In this document: one piece after another, positions 20,829 to 29,602 of the stretch
How positions within the stretch are numbered: position 1 is the first letter of the stretch
How the letters are laid out: each line of letters starts with the position of its first letter
DNA from: Marinobacter subterrani
Lineage (GTDB): Bacteria > Pseudomonadota > Gammaproteobacteria > Pseudomonadales > Oleiphilaceae
DNA: 64,000 nt
NCBI RefSeq assembly: GCF_001045555.1
Contig: NZ_LFBU01000001.1
Span: 2,542,001-2,606,000 of the forward strand
Direction of reading: 5' to 3'
The notes under the pieces: generated by a model
What the model was told of the DNA's origin: nothing
Database searches by the model: none
The model's input: only the letters and a program-made list of their open reading frames with translations
Program-made: the position numbers and the translations under genes

Positions 20829-21803
20829 TCAGCGGGCACGATAAGCCTCAACGAGCGCCTTGCCATCCTCACCGGCACGTTCCAACCACTCCTGCTCCAT
20901 CATTGCGCCGACTTCTTTCAGTCGTTTAACCAGAGCGTCACTAGGCTCGGAAACCACGATACCATTGTCTTCCATGATTTTGATCTTGGCTGCGGTTTCC
21001 GCCTTACTGGCTTCCCATCCGCGCTTCTCAGCCTCGGCGGCGGCGATTTCGATGGCGCTCTGGACGGACTCTGGAAGCCCCTCGAAAGCCTGCTTGTTAA
21101 CAATGACCATGTTCTTTGGCAACCACAGTTGGGCATGATTGAAATGACTCAGATAATCCCAAGCTCGGGTATTCGCGCCCGTGGACGGAGATGTGATCAT
21201 GGCGTCAACGCGCCCCGTGCCGAATGCAGTGGGGATATCAGGTACTTCAACCTGGGTCGGTATGGCACCCAGAAGCTCGGCAAGCCTCTCGCTCGATTTG
21301 TTATAGGCCCGCATTTTCACGCCCTGTAGTTCGTCGCCCGTTTTTACCGGGAAGCGGGTGTAAATACCCTGGGGAGGCCAGGGCACCGCAAAGAGAAGCT
21401 TCAGGCGCTGTTGCTCGAGACGTTCAGAAAGCAGGTCGCGGGATGCCTGCCACAGGTCCCAGGCCTCCTCGTAGTTGCTGGCCAGATAGGGAACTGAGTC
21501 CACCTCGAATAACGGATCCTCATTTGCCAATCGCGACATAATCAACTCGCCGATCGGAACCAGACCACGGCGAACCGAGTTCTTGATCTCCGGATGTTTA
21601 ATGAGAGAGCCACTACTGTGAACCGTAATATTCAGCTCCCCGTCGGTGGCTTCACGCACATCTTCGGCAAACTCGCGAATATTGACAGTGTGAAAATTTG
21701 AATCCCCGTAGGGCGTCGGCATATCCCAACTAGTTTCCGCTTGGGCGTGACCAAGGGTCACAGAGAGGGCAATGGCAGTCAGGTGCTTCATCGTTATTTT
21801 CAT
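20829..21803 (-). CDS. dctP: TRAP transporter substrate-binding protein (DctP-type)
   Basis: 324 residues: signal peptide (MKHLTAIALSVTLGHAQA) and a DctP-fold periplasmic binding protein (GDSNFHTVNIREFAEDVREA, HSSGSLIKHPEIKNSVRRG, GVKMRAYNKSSERLAELLGA, QVEVPDIPTAFGTGRVDAMITS). The conserved Arg that salt-bridges the ligand carboxylate in this family is probably the one in KMRAYN. ATG at 21803 follows AAAGGAGGAAG, so the longer frame from 21848 is rejected. First gene of the TRAP operon. Ligand unknown. Confidence 0.92.
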   Translation of the reverse strand: MKITMKHLTAIALSVTLGHAQAETSWDMPTPYGDSNFHTVNIREFAEDVREATDGELNITVHSSGSLIKHPEIKNSVRRGLVPIGELIMSRLANEDPLFEVDSVPYLASNYEEAWDLWQASRDLLSERLEQQRLKLLFAVPWPPQGIYTRFPVKTGDELQGVKMRAYNKSSERLAELLGAIPTQVEVPDIPTAFGTGRVDAMITSPSTGANTRAWDYLSHFNHAQLWLPKNMVIVNKQAFEGLPESVQSAIEIAAAEAEKRGWEASKAETAAKIKIMEDNGIVVSEPSDALVKRLKEVGAMMEQEWLERAGEDGKALVEAYRAR

Positions 21804-22086
21804 GTCTTCCTCCTTTGCCGGGGAACTTGTCTCCAGGCAATTCACCAATGATTGTTTTTATAAGCCATGCAATCGATACCAACTCACGCACGCACATTGA
21901 AGATGTGTGCTTTTTTTAACCAATCTAGTGATGAAAAAAAGTCAGGTCAAACAATTTGCCTTAATTAACTCCACATTTTTTCATGGATATATCTACGTTT
22001 TATCAATAATTTATTTCCGTCGATCTTTAATGAGACGGCTGCCAGGTTATGAGATTTTTGGCACCCGGCCCTTAAGCCTAGGTGGC

Positions 22087-22386
22087 ATGAGCGGTGCAAT
22101 ACTGGGCAACCTTCTCGACAACGCCGGCAAATGGTCCACACGGTGCGTGGAACTCTCGCTCAAGCAAAGCAGTGATATGATGCAAATCATGGTGACAGAT
22201 GATGGCGCCGGTGTTGACCCAAAGGCAATGGCCAACCTGGGCCAGCGTGGGTTGAGGCTCGACGAATAAACGCCCGGTCACGGTCTGGGGCTCGCCATCG
22301 TCCGGGATATCGTCGACCGCTATGGCGGGCAGATCCGCTTTTTAGGCGGATCACATGGTGGCCTGCAAGTGGTGATTGAGTTATAG
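22087..22386 (+). pseudogene. Histidine kinase C-terminal remnant with in-frame stop
   Basis: One frame carries the ATPase part of a sensor kinase: N box (ILGNLLDNAGKWS), G1 box (VTDDGAGVD), then GLRLDE followed by a TAA at 22267-22269, then TPGHGLGLAIVRDIVDRYGG and QVVIEL to the stop at 22386. The stop stands where other kinases have Ser (LDES), so a single TCA to TAA change is a likely cause. The sensor, HAMP and HisKA parts are absent. The matching dead response regulator lies 3.8 kb upstream on the same strand, with the TRAP/MarR block between. Confidence 0.85.
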
Positions 22387-22395
22387 CGGCCGCTC

Positions 22396-22428
22396 TTGAC
22401 CCTGTAGTAACTACAACGTTTAAAAAGT
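22396..22428 (+). promoter_or_regulatory. CadR/MerR-type promoter of the CDF exporter gene
   Basis: A -35 box TTGACC (22396-22401) is followed by the dyad GTAGTAACTAC inside the spacer and an A/T-rich -10 region (TTTAAA) at a 19-20 base distance. The over-long spacer with a central dyad is the hallmark of MerR-family activation. Nearly the same element lies at 25432. The CadR-like regulator at 24946 is the natural binder. Confidence 0.8.
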
Positions 22429-22458
22429 GCACCCAGGTTCCTTACGACAGAGGTAACA

Positions 22459-23364
22459 ATGCACAGTCACGACCATGGCCATGATCACAGCCATCACTTC
22501 GACACCCATCACCGGTCCTTTGCCATCGCGGTGCTGCTTAACACGCTGTTTGTGGTGATTGAAGCGGTGTATGGCCTGTTGTCAGGCTCCCTGGCTCTAC
22601 TGGCTGACGCCGGCCATAACCTCAGCGATGTCCTCGGGTTGATCATGGCCTGGGCGGCCAGTTGGCTGGCCAGCCGGGCCGCAACCCACAGCAAGACCTA
22701 CGGTCTGAAAAAGACCACCATCCTTGCGGCCCTGTTCAACGCCCTCATTCTTATCGCCGCGGTGGGCGGGATTACCTGGGAAGCCATCCAGCGCCTGACA
22801 GACCCCGCCGATGTTGCAGGGCTGACCGTGATGGTGGTTGCCGGCATCGGCGTTCTTGTCAACGGAGCCACCATGATGCTGTTTATAAAAGGGCAGGAAG
22901 GCGACATCAATATCCGGGGCGCCTTCCTGCACATGGCCGCCGATACCGCGGTATCGGTGGGCGTGGTGATCTCGGGCATCGTTTTGATGTACACCAGCCT
23001 GGACTGGATAGACCCGGTGGTCAGCCTGGTCATTGCGGCGGTAATCTTCCTGGGCACCTGGCAGTTGCTGAAGGACTCGGTCAACCTGGCGGTCGATGCG
23101 GTACCCAGGGGAATCGATCCCGCTGCGGTCCGCCAACGCCTGGAAGGGCTGCCCGGGGTGCGCTCGGCCCATCATCTGCACATCTGGGCCCTGAGCACCA
23201 CCGAGAACGCCCTCACCGTCCACCTGGTGAAGCCGGATCCCCAAGGCGATGACCGCGTCATCAACGATGCGTCGGAGCTGCTGGCAAAAGAATTCAACAT
23301 CCAGCATACGACCATTCAATGGGAGCGGGATGATTGCGAATGCCCGAACGCCAGCTACTGTTAA
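22459..23364 (+). CDS. czcD: Cation diffusion facilitator, Zn/Cd/Co exporter (CzcD/ZitB type)
   Basis: 301 residues with a His-rich N-terminus (HSHDHGHDHSHHFDTHH), six membrane helices and a cytoplasmic C-terminal domain. Intramembrane metal ligands are visible as the HxxxD pairs in LLADAGHNLSD (helix 2) and FLHMAADTAVS (helix 5); the C-terminal domain has HHLHIWALS and ends in a Cys-rich tail (DDCECPNASYC). It expels zinc, cadmium or cobalt from the cytoplasm using the proton gradient. Preceded by a MerR-type operator, so metal-induced. A good match in length to CzcD proteins. Confidence 0.92.
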   Translation: MHSHDHGHDHSHHFDTHHRSFAIAVLLNTLFVVIEAVYGLLSGSLALLADAGHNLSDVLGLIMAWAASWLASRAATHSKTYGLKKTTILAALFNALILIAAVGGITWEAIQRLTDPADVAGLTVMVVAGIGVLVNGATMMLFIKGQEGDINIRGAFLHMAADTAVSVGVVISGIVLMYTSLDWIDPVVSLVIAAVIFLGTWQLLKDSVNLAVDAVPRGIDPAAVRQRLEGLPGVRSAHHLHIWALSTTENALTVHLVKPDPQGDDRVINDASELLAKEFNIQHTTIQWERDDCECPNASYC

Positions 23365-23439
23365 CGCTGTATGCAGGTGAATAGCCGGGCCACGCGGGCT
23401 CCGGCAAAACAACAAGATCACCCTTGATCCGGCAACCCT

Positions 23440-24282
23440 ATGACACTGCTTGATTACCTGAAGCCTTACGATTTCTCACCGTTGACGTTGCTGAGCTTCA
23501 TGCTCGCACTGGCGTTCTACGGCATCGGGCTGTTACGGATGCCTGAGGAGGACAGACCCGGGCCGGTCAGAATCGTTGCTTTCGTTCTCGGCGTTATGAT
23601 CTGTTACGGGGTGATGCAGACCCGCTTTGACTACTACTCCCAGTACATGTTTTTCGTCCATCGCGGCCAACACCTGATACTGCATCATCTCGGGCCGATC
23701 CTGATTGCCCTGTCCAACCCATTGCCGGTCATGCGGTTCTGGTACCGAAAAATGAGTCCTGGCCTGAAAAGCGGGCTGCGGCCCCTGGGGTGGGTGTATC
23801 GATTTCTTCAACACCCCCTGATCGCCTCCGTACTGTTTGTCGGGCTGATCTATTTCTGGTTATGGCCGCCCATTCATTTTGATGCCATGCTCAGCCGAAA
23901 CCTTTACTGGGTCATGAACTGGAGCATGCTGGTTGACGGGATGCTGTTCTGGTGGTTGATTTTTGATCCCCGCCCACCGGCCATCACCTCGTCGCTGGGA
24001 TACGGCAAGCGCATCCTGCTCCTGGCGCTGGTGGCGATACCGCAGATGATACTCGGCGCCATGATCGTGTTTGCCAGGGATATGGTCTACGACGTTTACG
24101 AGGTCTGTGGCCGGGCCTGGCCCATGGCACCGGAAACCGACCAACTGCTGGGCGGCCTGCTTACCTGGATTCCGCCAGCAATGATGAGCATCCTGGGCAT
24201 CCTGATTATCCTGAGACGCGCCATGCATGAAGATGGAAGTATCACCCGCCGTTCCAGCCAGATGAGGGAGACCATGCCATGA
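23440..24282 (+). CDS. Cytochrome c oxidase assembly factor CtaG-type membrane protein
   Basis: 280 residues, polytopic, of the caa3-type CtaG family (FSPLTLLSFMLALAFYGIG, YSQYMFFVHRGQHLILHHLGPILIALSNPL, PIHFDAMLSRNLYWVMNWSMLVDGMLFWW, IPQMILGAMIVFARDMVYDVYEVCGRAW). The family is linked to copper delivery to haem-copper oxidases; conserved His and Met residues in HRGQHLILHH fit this. The stop overlaps the SCO gene start (ATGA), giving a two-gene copper-chaperone operon after the CDF exporter. Confidence 0.85.
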   Translation: MTLLDYLKPYDFSPLTLLSFMLALAFYGIGLLRMPEEDRPGPVRIVAFVLGVMICYGVMQTRFDYYSQYMFFVHRGQHLILHHLGPILIALSNPLPVMRFWYRKMSPGLKSGLRPLGWVYRFLQHPLIASVLFVGLIYFWLWPPIHFDAMLSRNLYWVMNWSMLVDGMLFWWLIFDPRPPAITSSLGYGKRILLLALVAIPQMILGAMIVFARDMVYDVYEVCGRAWPMAPETDQLLGGLLTWIPPAMMSILGILIILRRAMHEDGSITRRSSQMRETMP

Positions 24283-24902
24283 GTAACAGCCCCTTCCGGA
24301 CACCGGCCCGTAAGTTGCGGCTGTTCACCCTGATTCTGACCACATTGTTGCTCGGTGGCTGCTCGGGCGGCAATGAGAGCTGGAACGGCAAGGACATCAG
24401 TGGCCTGATGCCCACCCTGGCGTTTGAATTAACAGACAGCCAGGGCCGGACGGTGACGGCGGCGCAGTTTGACGGCAAGGTAAGGCTGCTGTTTTTCGGT
24501 TTCACTTCATGCCCGGACGTCTGCCCTACCACGCTGCAAAAACTGAATCAGGCCACCAAAGGTCTCCCTGAGGGACTTGAGGACGACGTCCTGACCCTGT
24601 TCGTCAGCGTTGATCCGGAGCGGGATTCCCCGGAACGCCTGGCGTCCTATGTCAGCTTTTTTGGTGACGGGATCGTCGGGCTTACCGGCACGGAACCTCA
24701 GCTTCGCGAACTGGCCAAACGCTATCGAACCACTTTCGGTTATGAGGAACCGGACAACAGTGGCAACTATGCGGTTTCTCACAGCAGTGCGGTTTACGTT
24801 TTTGACCGTGAAGGCAAGGCGCGGCTGCTGATCCGTCCGGACCTTGGCGTAAAAGCCATTCGCCAGGACCTGATCGCCCTCGCCGGAGCGGAGACGGAAT
24901 GA
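24279..24902 (+). CDS. SCO1/SenC family copper chaperone (lipoprotein)
   Basis: 207 residues. An N-terminal lipobox (TTLLLGGCSGG) marks it as an inner-membrane-anchored periplasmic lipoprotein; the thioredoxin-fold body has the copper-binding CPDVCP motif and the downstream conserved His in YAVSHSSAVYVFD. It inserts or reduces the CuA site of cytochrome oxidase. Coupled to the CtaG-type gene by a four-base overlap. Confidence 0.92.
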   Translation: MSNSPFRTPARKLRLFTLILTTLLLGGCSGGNESWNGKDISGLMPTLAFELTDSQGRTVTAAQFDGKVRLLFFGFTSCPDVCPTTLQKLNQATKGLPEGLEDDVLTLFVSVDPERDSPERLASYVSFFGDGIVGLTGTEPQLRELAKRYRTTFGYEEPDNSGNYAVSHSSAVYVFDREGKARLLIRPDLGVKAIRQDLIALAGAETE

Positions 24903-24945
24903 CCGGCCAGGATCGTCCCGGCATATATTCTGGGGAGCACACAGT

Positions 24946-25404
24946 TTGAAAATCGGCGAACTGGCACGCATCACAGGCGTGCCATCAGAAACCATCCGCT
25001 ACTACGAAAAAATCGGGCTTTTGCCGGAACCGGACCGGGACAGCAGCGGCTACCGCTCTTACCACCCCGGCCATCTGGAGCGGCTGCTGTTCATCAAACG
25101 CTGCCGCAACCTGGATATGGCCCAGGACGAAATCCGCGAACTGATCCGGCTGGCCGATCAGCCGGAGGCGGATTGCCGTGGTGTGGATGCGCTGCTTGCA
25201 AACCACCTGAACCATGTCCGGGAACGCCTGAAGGAGCTGGAGAGCCTTGAACACACTCTGGTGCAGCTGCAGAAGGCCTGCTCCGAGAACGGCACGGTCC
25301 GGGAGTGCGGCATTCTTGGCGGGCTCAGTTCAGAACTCGAAAGCCTGGAAACTGAGGACCGGCACAATCATGTGCCTGGCACCCACGGCCCCGGTCAGAG
25401 CTGA
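24946..25404 (+). CDS. cadR: MerR-family heavy-metal regulator (CadR/PbrR-like)
   Basis: 152 residues. N-terminal MerR helix-turn-helix (MKIGELARITGVPSETIRYYEK) and wings, a long dimerisation helix, and the three Cys residues typical of the Cd/Pb-sensing branch: Cys77 (ADC), Cys112 (KAC) and Cys121 (REC). The His-rich tail (DRHNHVPGTHG) is also seen in CadR of Pseudomonas. Translation starts at a TTG (24946), with GGGGAG upstream. It should bind the two long-spacer promoters at 22396 and 25432 and activate both transporter genes when Cd, Pb or Zn is present. Metal specificity is inferred. Confidence 0.85.
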   Translation: MKIGELARITGVPSETIRYYEKIGLLPEPDRDSSGYRSYHPGHLERLLFIKRCRNLDMAQDEIRELIRLADQPEADCRGVDALLANHLNHVRERLKELESLEHTLVQLQKACSENGTVRECGILGGLSSELESLETEDRHNHVPGTHGPGQS

Positions 25405-25431
25405 ACCGACAGCGAAAGCGAAGGAAAGCGC

Positions 25432-25464
25432 TTGACCCTGTAGCAACTACAGGGTTTTCAATAA
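25432..25464 (+). promoter_or_regulatory. CadR/MerR-type promoter of the second cation transporter
   Basis: TTGACC (25432-25437), then the dyad CTGTAGCAACTACAG and a -10-like TCAATA after a spacer of about 20 bases. It differs from the 22396 element mainly outside the dyad. Sits just downstream of cadR and 50 bases before the gene at 25490. Confidence 0.82.
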
Positions 25465-25489
25465 GATCATCTGAACACAGGAGGTCTTT

Positions 25490-26149
25490 ATGGCGTGCAG
25501 TTGTTCTGCCCCCGAACCCAAGTCCCCGGCTCCGGGCTTCCGCAGGGCGTTGTGGATTGCCCTGTGGGTCAATCTGGCGATGTTCGTTGTCGAAGGCCTG
25601 GCCAGCCTCTCGTCCGGATCGGTTTCCCTCATGGCGGACGCCATCGATTTCTTTGGTGACAGCGCCAACTACATACTGTCCCTCACCGTGCTCTCCATGG
25701 GCATGCTGTGGCGCGGACGCGCGGCCATGGTCAAGGGCATCACCATGACGGCGTTCGGCCTGGTGGTCTGGGCCAGGGCGGTCTGGGTGGTTCAGGCGGG
25801 CATCACACCGGATCCCATGACCATGGGTGCCGTGGGCCTGCTGGCCCTGGCTACCAACGTCAGTGTCGCAGTCATGCTTTTCCGCTTTCGGGATGGCGAC
25901 TCGGACATGCGCTCGGTCTGGCTGTGCAGCCGCAATGATGCCATCAGCAACATCGCCGTTATGGTGGCAGCCCTGGGCGTGTTTGGCACAGGGACTGCCT
26001 GGCCGGATCTTATGGTCGCCGCCATCATGGGTACGCTCGCCATTACCGCCGGCGTCAGCGTGATACGCCATGCCCGCAATGACATTGCCGGTGCCAAAGC
26101 CGGCCCGGTTGAGCTGACACCGGAAGTGTCGAGCCCGCAAGGCCATTAA
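25490..26149 (+). CDS. CDF-like cation transporter lacking the C-terminal domain
   Basis: 219 residues, six hydrophobic segments, clearly of the CDF fold (VSLMADAIDFFGDSANYILSL) but without the cytoplasmic ferredoxin-like domain. The helix-2 site reads DxxxD (AIDFFGD) and the helix-5 site reads NDAISN in place of HxxxD, so the metal site differs from CzcD-type proteins. A CSC motif at residues 3-5 may capture thiophilic metal. Preceded by a CadR-type promoter and AGGAGG. Probably a cadmium, lead or mercury-related transporter or a partner of the first CDF; specificity is open. Confidence 0.82.
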   Translation: MACSCSAPEPKSPAPGFRRALWIALWVNLAMFVVEGLASLSSGSVSLMADAIDFFGDSANYILSLTVLSMGMLWRGRAAMVKGITMTAFGLVVWARAVWVVQAGITPDPMTMGAVGLLALATNVSVAVMLFRFRDGDSDMRSVWLCSRNDAISNIAVMVAALGVFGTGTAWPDLMVAAIMGTLAITAGVSVIRHARNDIAGAKAGPVELTPEVSSPQGH

Positions 26150-27063
26150 AACGCCAGGGAAATCATCACCGGAATAAACGCCAGGGCAAACAGCGTGGTC
26201 AGCAGCACCGTACCCGCTGCCTGCCTTGGCGAGGTATCCAGCAGGGTGGCAATAACCACGGTATTGGCGGCAATCGGCGTGATCGAAATCAGGAACATGG
26301 CCTTGTGAACGGCGGGCTCATAAATGCCCAGCACGGTTGCATCCAGCCACCAGAACACGATGGCCACCAGTGGCCAGACTACGAACTTCCCGAAGAACGC
26401 CAGTGCCGTGAAACGGACGTTGCCGGCCAGCCCGCGAAAGCTGGTAATGCTCATGCCAATAATCATCATGCCCAGAATGCTGTAAGCCCCCCGCAGGTTG
26501 TCGAACAGCGGCACAAAAATATCCGGAATGCCGACCCCCGCCAGATTCAGCGCCACGGCAGCCAGAAAGGCATATACCGAAGGCAGCTTCAGAACCCGTA
26601 TCAGAGCATCCCGGATGCTGTACCGTCCCCGTGCCGCCAAATAGAAACCCACCGAGTTCTCGAACAGGGTGGTGCCCAGCATGCACACGATGTAGAGCCC
26701 CAGCCCTTCCTCCCCGAACAACAAGAGCGCCACCGGCACCCCGAAGTACCCGGTATTCCCGGAACCCACGCACAGAGGAATGATGTTGGCACTGCCGTCA
26801 GTGAGCACTTTTTTCGCCAGCGTCATCTGAGCGATGCCAAGCAGCGATGCCAGCCCGAATACCAGAAACGGCAGCATGATGACCTCGGCGGAGAGCGGCG
26901 CCGCCATTACTCCGGAGAACACCACCGACGGGGTGACGATGTACAGCATGATGCCTGCAATGTGCCGGCCACTGGCCTCAAGATACCGGCCGGCCACCCA
27001 ACCCAGAACCACCGTTACATAAAGCGGAATCAGCTTGAAGAACAGAGCAAATGCGGCAGCCAT
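26146..27063 (-). CDS. AEC-family (auxin efflux carrier) transporter
   Basis: 305 residues, about ten membrane helices with the AEC two-half arrangement (SGNTGYFGVPVALLLFGEEGLG in the first half; TPIAANTVVIATLLDTSPRQAAGTVLLTTL near the end). Bacterial members export malate, malonate or similar weak acids, or amino acids. ATG at 27063 with GGAG close upstream is preferred to a start at 27117. Converges on the CDF-like gene with a four-base overlap of coding ends. Substrate not predictable. Confidence 0.85.
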   Translation of the reverse strand: MAAAFALFFKLIPLYVTVVLGWVAGRYLEASGRHIAGIMLYIVTPSVVFSGVMAAPLSAEVIMLPFLVFGLASLLGIAQMTLAKKVLTDGSANIIPLCVGSGNTGYFGVPVALLLFGEEGLGLYIVCMLGTTLFENSVGFYLAARGRYSIRDALIRVLKLPSVYAFLAAVALNLAGVGIPDIFVPLFDNLRGAYSILGMMIIGMSITSFRGLAGNVRFTALAFFGKFVVWPLVAIVFWWLDATVLGIYEPAVHKAMFLISITPIAANTVVIATLLDTSPRQAAGTVLLTTLFALAFIPVMISLAF

Positions 27064-27299
27064 CGGCACTCCAATTGAGCAAGTGGGTTCTGAAGGACAA
27101 GCCGCGCAGTCTACCACCTACCTACCCGGAGGTAACTCTCCTACTTAATGGTGGGAATTCGGGCAATGCTTGATATTCAGTAACCCCGGGAGTCAGGATG
27201 ATTAATCGACGGAATGAAAAAGCGTTAATGATTTAAGTCATTTCCGAAGATTCTTTTTTGATACGATAATTGGCCTACAGTTCAAACAGAGTCAACGCC

Positions 27300-28007
27300 A
27301 TGAATTCGGTTTTCAGGCCAGACGCATCCTCGCCCCCCTGCATGCTGGGAGAAGACAACCCGGACATCATCCATCAGGAGGCCGCGCCCAGCTCGACGGC
27401 GCTGCTGAACGGTCTGGGCCGGATATTCGGTGTTCGGGTGGCAGGCCATGAGGACGATCCCGGCGTGCGGTTTCTGGCAGACCTCGCCCGCCTGTTCCAT
27501 CAGCGCCGGGTAGACGCGGACACCAACCTGGAGAAACACGACTCGCCCTGGGCCAACGTCTACCTGATCCAGTACGGCATACTCCGGCTGTTCCGTGAGG
27601 CGCCCAACGGCAAAATCTCCGTCCACCACTTTTTCTCCGAGGGCGACATGGTGTGGCCCGTCTTTGGCCGCACCCGCACCGTGCGCAATACCCTGTGCCT
27701 GACGCCCAGCACGCCGGCAACACTCTGGGTTGCGGACTTCTCATCCTTCAGATCCGCCATTCAGTCTCATGGGGAGGGGCTGTGGCCGAAATTCGCCCTG
27801 GCCCTGACCGAGGAAATCGCCGAACTGACCAGCATGAGGGAGTTCCGGAAGCACACAATGCCCGCCCGGGACCGATACCAGTTGCTGCTGGAAGAATACC
27901 CGGAACTGGTCAGGCGTGTGCCGGACAATCAGTTGGCATCCTGGCTGGGTGTCGTACCGGCAACCTTCTCCCGACTGAAAACCGGCGCTGCCGCCAAGCA
28001 GCTGTAA
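27300..28007 (+). CDS. Crp/Fnr-family transcriptional regulator
   Basis: 235 residues: a cyclic-nucleotide-like beta-barrel (DSPWANVYLIQYGILRLFREAPNGKISVHHFFSEGDMVWPVFG) and a C-terminal helix-turn-helix (DNQLASWLGVVPATFSRLKTG). The N-terminus has only one Cys (SPPC), so it lacks the four-Cys iron-sulfur cluster of FNR and is not an oxygen sensor of that type. The ATG at 27300 is chosen because upstream codons show no ribosome site. Its neighbours (WrbA, NnrS and NarK genes) suggest a role in redox or nitrogen-oxide response, which is inference. Confidence 0.8.
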   Translation: MNSVFRPDASSPPCMLGEDNPDIIHQEAAPSSTALLNGLGRIFGVRVAGHEDDPGVRFLADLARLFHQRRVDADTNLEKHDSPWANVYLIQYGILRLFREAPNGKISVHHFFSEGDMVWPVFGRTRTVRNTLCLTPSTPATLWVADFSSFRSAIQSHGEGLWPKFALALTEEIAELTSMREFRKHTMPARDRYQLLLEEYPELVRRVPDNQLASWLGVVPATFSRLKTGAAAKQL

Positions 28008-28075
28008 TTCGAGGTGCAAGGCCGGACGCCGCCGTAAAGGGAGGCGTTATAGAAGAGGGGCGCAGGACAAAAAAA

Positions 28076-28101
28076 GGGCAGCAAGCTCTCGCCCACTGCC
28101 C
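28076..28101 (-). terminator. Rho-independent terminator of wrbA
   Basis: Read on the minus strand: GGGCAG, a 14-base loop, CTGCCC, then seven or more T residues (plus-strand A-run at 28068-28075). It lies just past the wrbA stop. Confidence 0.75.
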
Positions 28102-28146
28102 TGAAAACGCTCAACGCTTACTCAATACTTACCTCAGTACTTGCTG

Positions 28147-28746
28147 CTAGCCGTTCAGTTTCACCGCCAGCTCTGCCACATGCTTGCCCTGGAAACGGGC
28201 AATCGTCAGTTCTTTCTCGCTCGGTTGCCGGGAGCCGTCACCACCGGCAATGGTCGACGCACCGTAGGGTGTTCCGCCATTGAGTTCGGAAATGTCGAAA
28301 AATTCCGGAATACCATAACCCAGAGGCACCAGTACCATGCCGTGGTGCGCCAGCGTCGTCCAGAACGAGCTGATGGTATGCTCCTGACCACCACCGGTAG
28401 CGGTGGAGGTGAACACGCTGCCCAGCTTTCCGTGCAGCTTGCCTCCCGCCCACAGGCCACCGGTCTGGTCCAGGAAGGTGCGCATCTGGCCCGACATGTT
28501 GCCGAACCGGGTCGGCGTGCCGAAGATGATGGCATCGTATTCCGGCAACTCTTGCGGGGTTGCCACGGGAGCCTCCTGGTCTGCCTTGCCGCCGGCACCG
28601 AGGAACGCCTGATCCGACATGGTTTCCGGCACCCGCTTGATGGTTACCTCGGCACCGTCCACCCCTTTCGCGCCTTCCGCAATGGCTTGCGCCATCGTCT
28701 CAATATGACCGTACATCGAGTAGTAAAGAACCAGTACTTTTGCCAT
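28147..28746 (-). CDS. wrbA: NAD(P)H:quinone oxidoreductase, WrbA type
   Basis: 199-residue flavodoxin-like FMN enzyme that reduces quinones by two electrons and protects against redox cycling. Recognised by [20 protein letters not shown] (phosphate-binding loop of FMN), [30 protein letters not shown], and [14 protein letters not shown] with [15 protein letters not shown]. Standard length. Single-gene unit ending in the terminator at 28076-28101. Confidence 0.95.
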   Translation of the reverse strand: MAKVLVLYYSMYGHIETMAQAIAEGAKGVDGAEVTIKRVPETMSDQAFLGAGGKADQEAPVATPQELPEYDAIIFGTPTRFGNMSGQMRTFLDQTGGLWAGGKLHGKLGSVFTSTATGGGQEHTISSFWTTLAHHGMVLVPLGYGIPEFFDISELNGGTPYGASTIAGGDGSRQPSEKELTIARFQGKHVAELAVKLNG

Positions 28747-28936
28747 CGGTGGAACCTCCTCTGTTTTTGATTCAATAACCAGACCTTAGCTGGCAACGGA
28801 GGACAGTGAAACCGGAAGTTTTCCGGCAGGTCGTTCAGTTTTTCTGAACAGGGTCACAGGATGTTCATCGCGGGCCATTGCGTACACCTGTACGCTCAAG
28901 TACCTTGTCTGCATGACCAAGACGGAAGACCTTTCG

Positions 28937-29602
28937 ATGACAACAGCCCCCTCCCCTGCCAACAACATTCATCATCGCATCGAGGAATGGCTGAACAGCG
29001 CCACCCATGGTCTGGGCGCCCTGCTCAGCCTGATCGGAACCATCGCCCTGATCATTGGCGCCAGCCAGCTCGGTGACGTCTGGAAGATTGTCAGCTTCAG
29101 CATCTTTGGCGCTTCCCTCATTCTGCTGTACCTGGCCTCGGCCCTCTATCATGGTGCCCGGCGGCCGGAGCTGAAAAGGGCCTTCAAAACCCTGGACCAC
29201 TGCGCCATCTTCCTGCTGATTGCGGGTACCTATACACCGTTTCTTCTGGTGAACATGCGCGGCAGCGTAGGCTGGACACTGTTTGCGGTCATCTGGTCGC
29301 TGGCGATCGCCGGTATTGTCCTGAAGGTTATTTTCAGGAACCGTTTCAAGCTTGCCCGTGTTGGTATCTATGTCGCCATGGGCTGGCTGATCACCGTCGC
29401 CGCCTCCGACCTGGCTGCCAGCCTGAATGACACGGCGCTGTACCTCACCATCGCCGGGGGCGTTCTTTACACCGCCGGCGTCGCCTTCTATCTGGCAGAC
29501 CGCATTCCCTACATGCATGCCGTCTGGCACCTGTTCGTGATTGGCGGCAGTGCCTGCCACTTCAGTGCAGTCTATTTCGGCGTTCTGCCCTACACGGTCT
29601 GA
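28937..29602 (+). CDS. Hemolysin III/TrhA family membrane protein
   Basis: 221 residues, seven membrane helices of the PAQR/hemolysin III type: EWLNSATHGLGALLSLIG at the start, SALYHGARRPELKRAFKTLDHCAIFLLIAGTYTPF with the conserved SxxxH and D residues, and the final HxxxH pattern (HAVWHLFVIGGSACHF). Bacterial members influence membrane energy and lipid homeostasis; true cytolysin activity is doubtful. ATG 28937 has GGAAG upstream; a start at 28913 is possible. Confidence 0.88.
   Translation: MTTAPSPANNIHHRIEEWLNSATHGLGALLSLIGTIALIIGASQLGDVWKIVSFSIFGASLILLYLASALYHGARRPELKRAFKTLDHCAIFLLIAGTYTPFLLVNMRGSVGWTLFAVIWSLAIAGIVLKVIFRNRFKLARVGIYVAMGWLITVAASDLAASLNDTALYLTIAGGVLYTAGVAFYLADRIPYMHAVWHLFVIGGSACHFSAVYFGVLPYTV

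Noticed and set aside
27230..27300. FNR box in front of the Crp/Fnr gene
   Set aside because: TTGATACGATAATT matches only the first half of TTGAT-N4-ATCAA.
28937..29602. Haemolysin as a virulence factor
   Set aside because: The family name is historical; PAQR-type members are membrane homeostasis proteins and no toxin context exists here.
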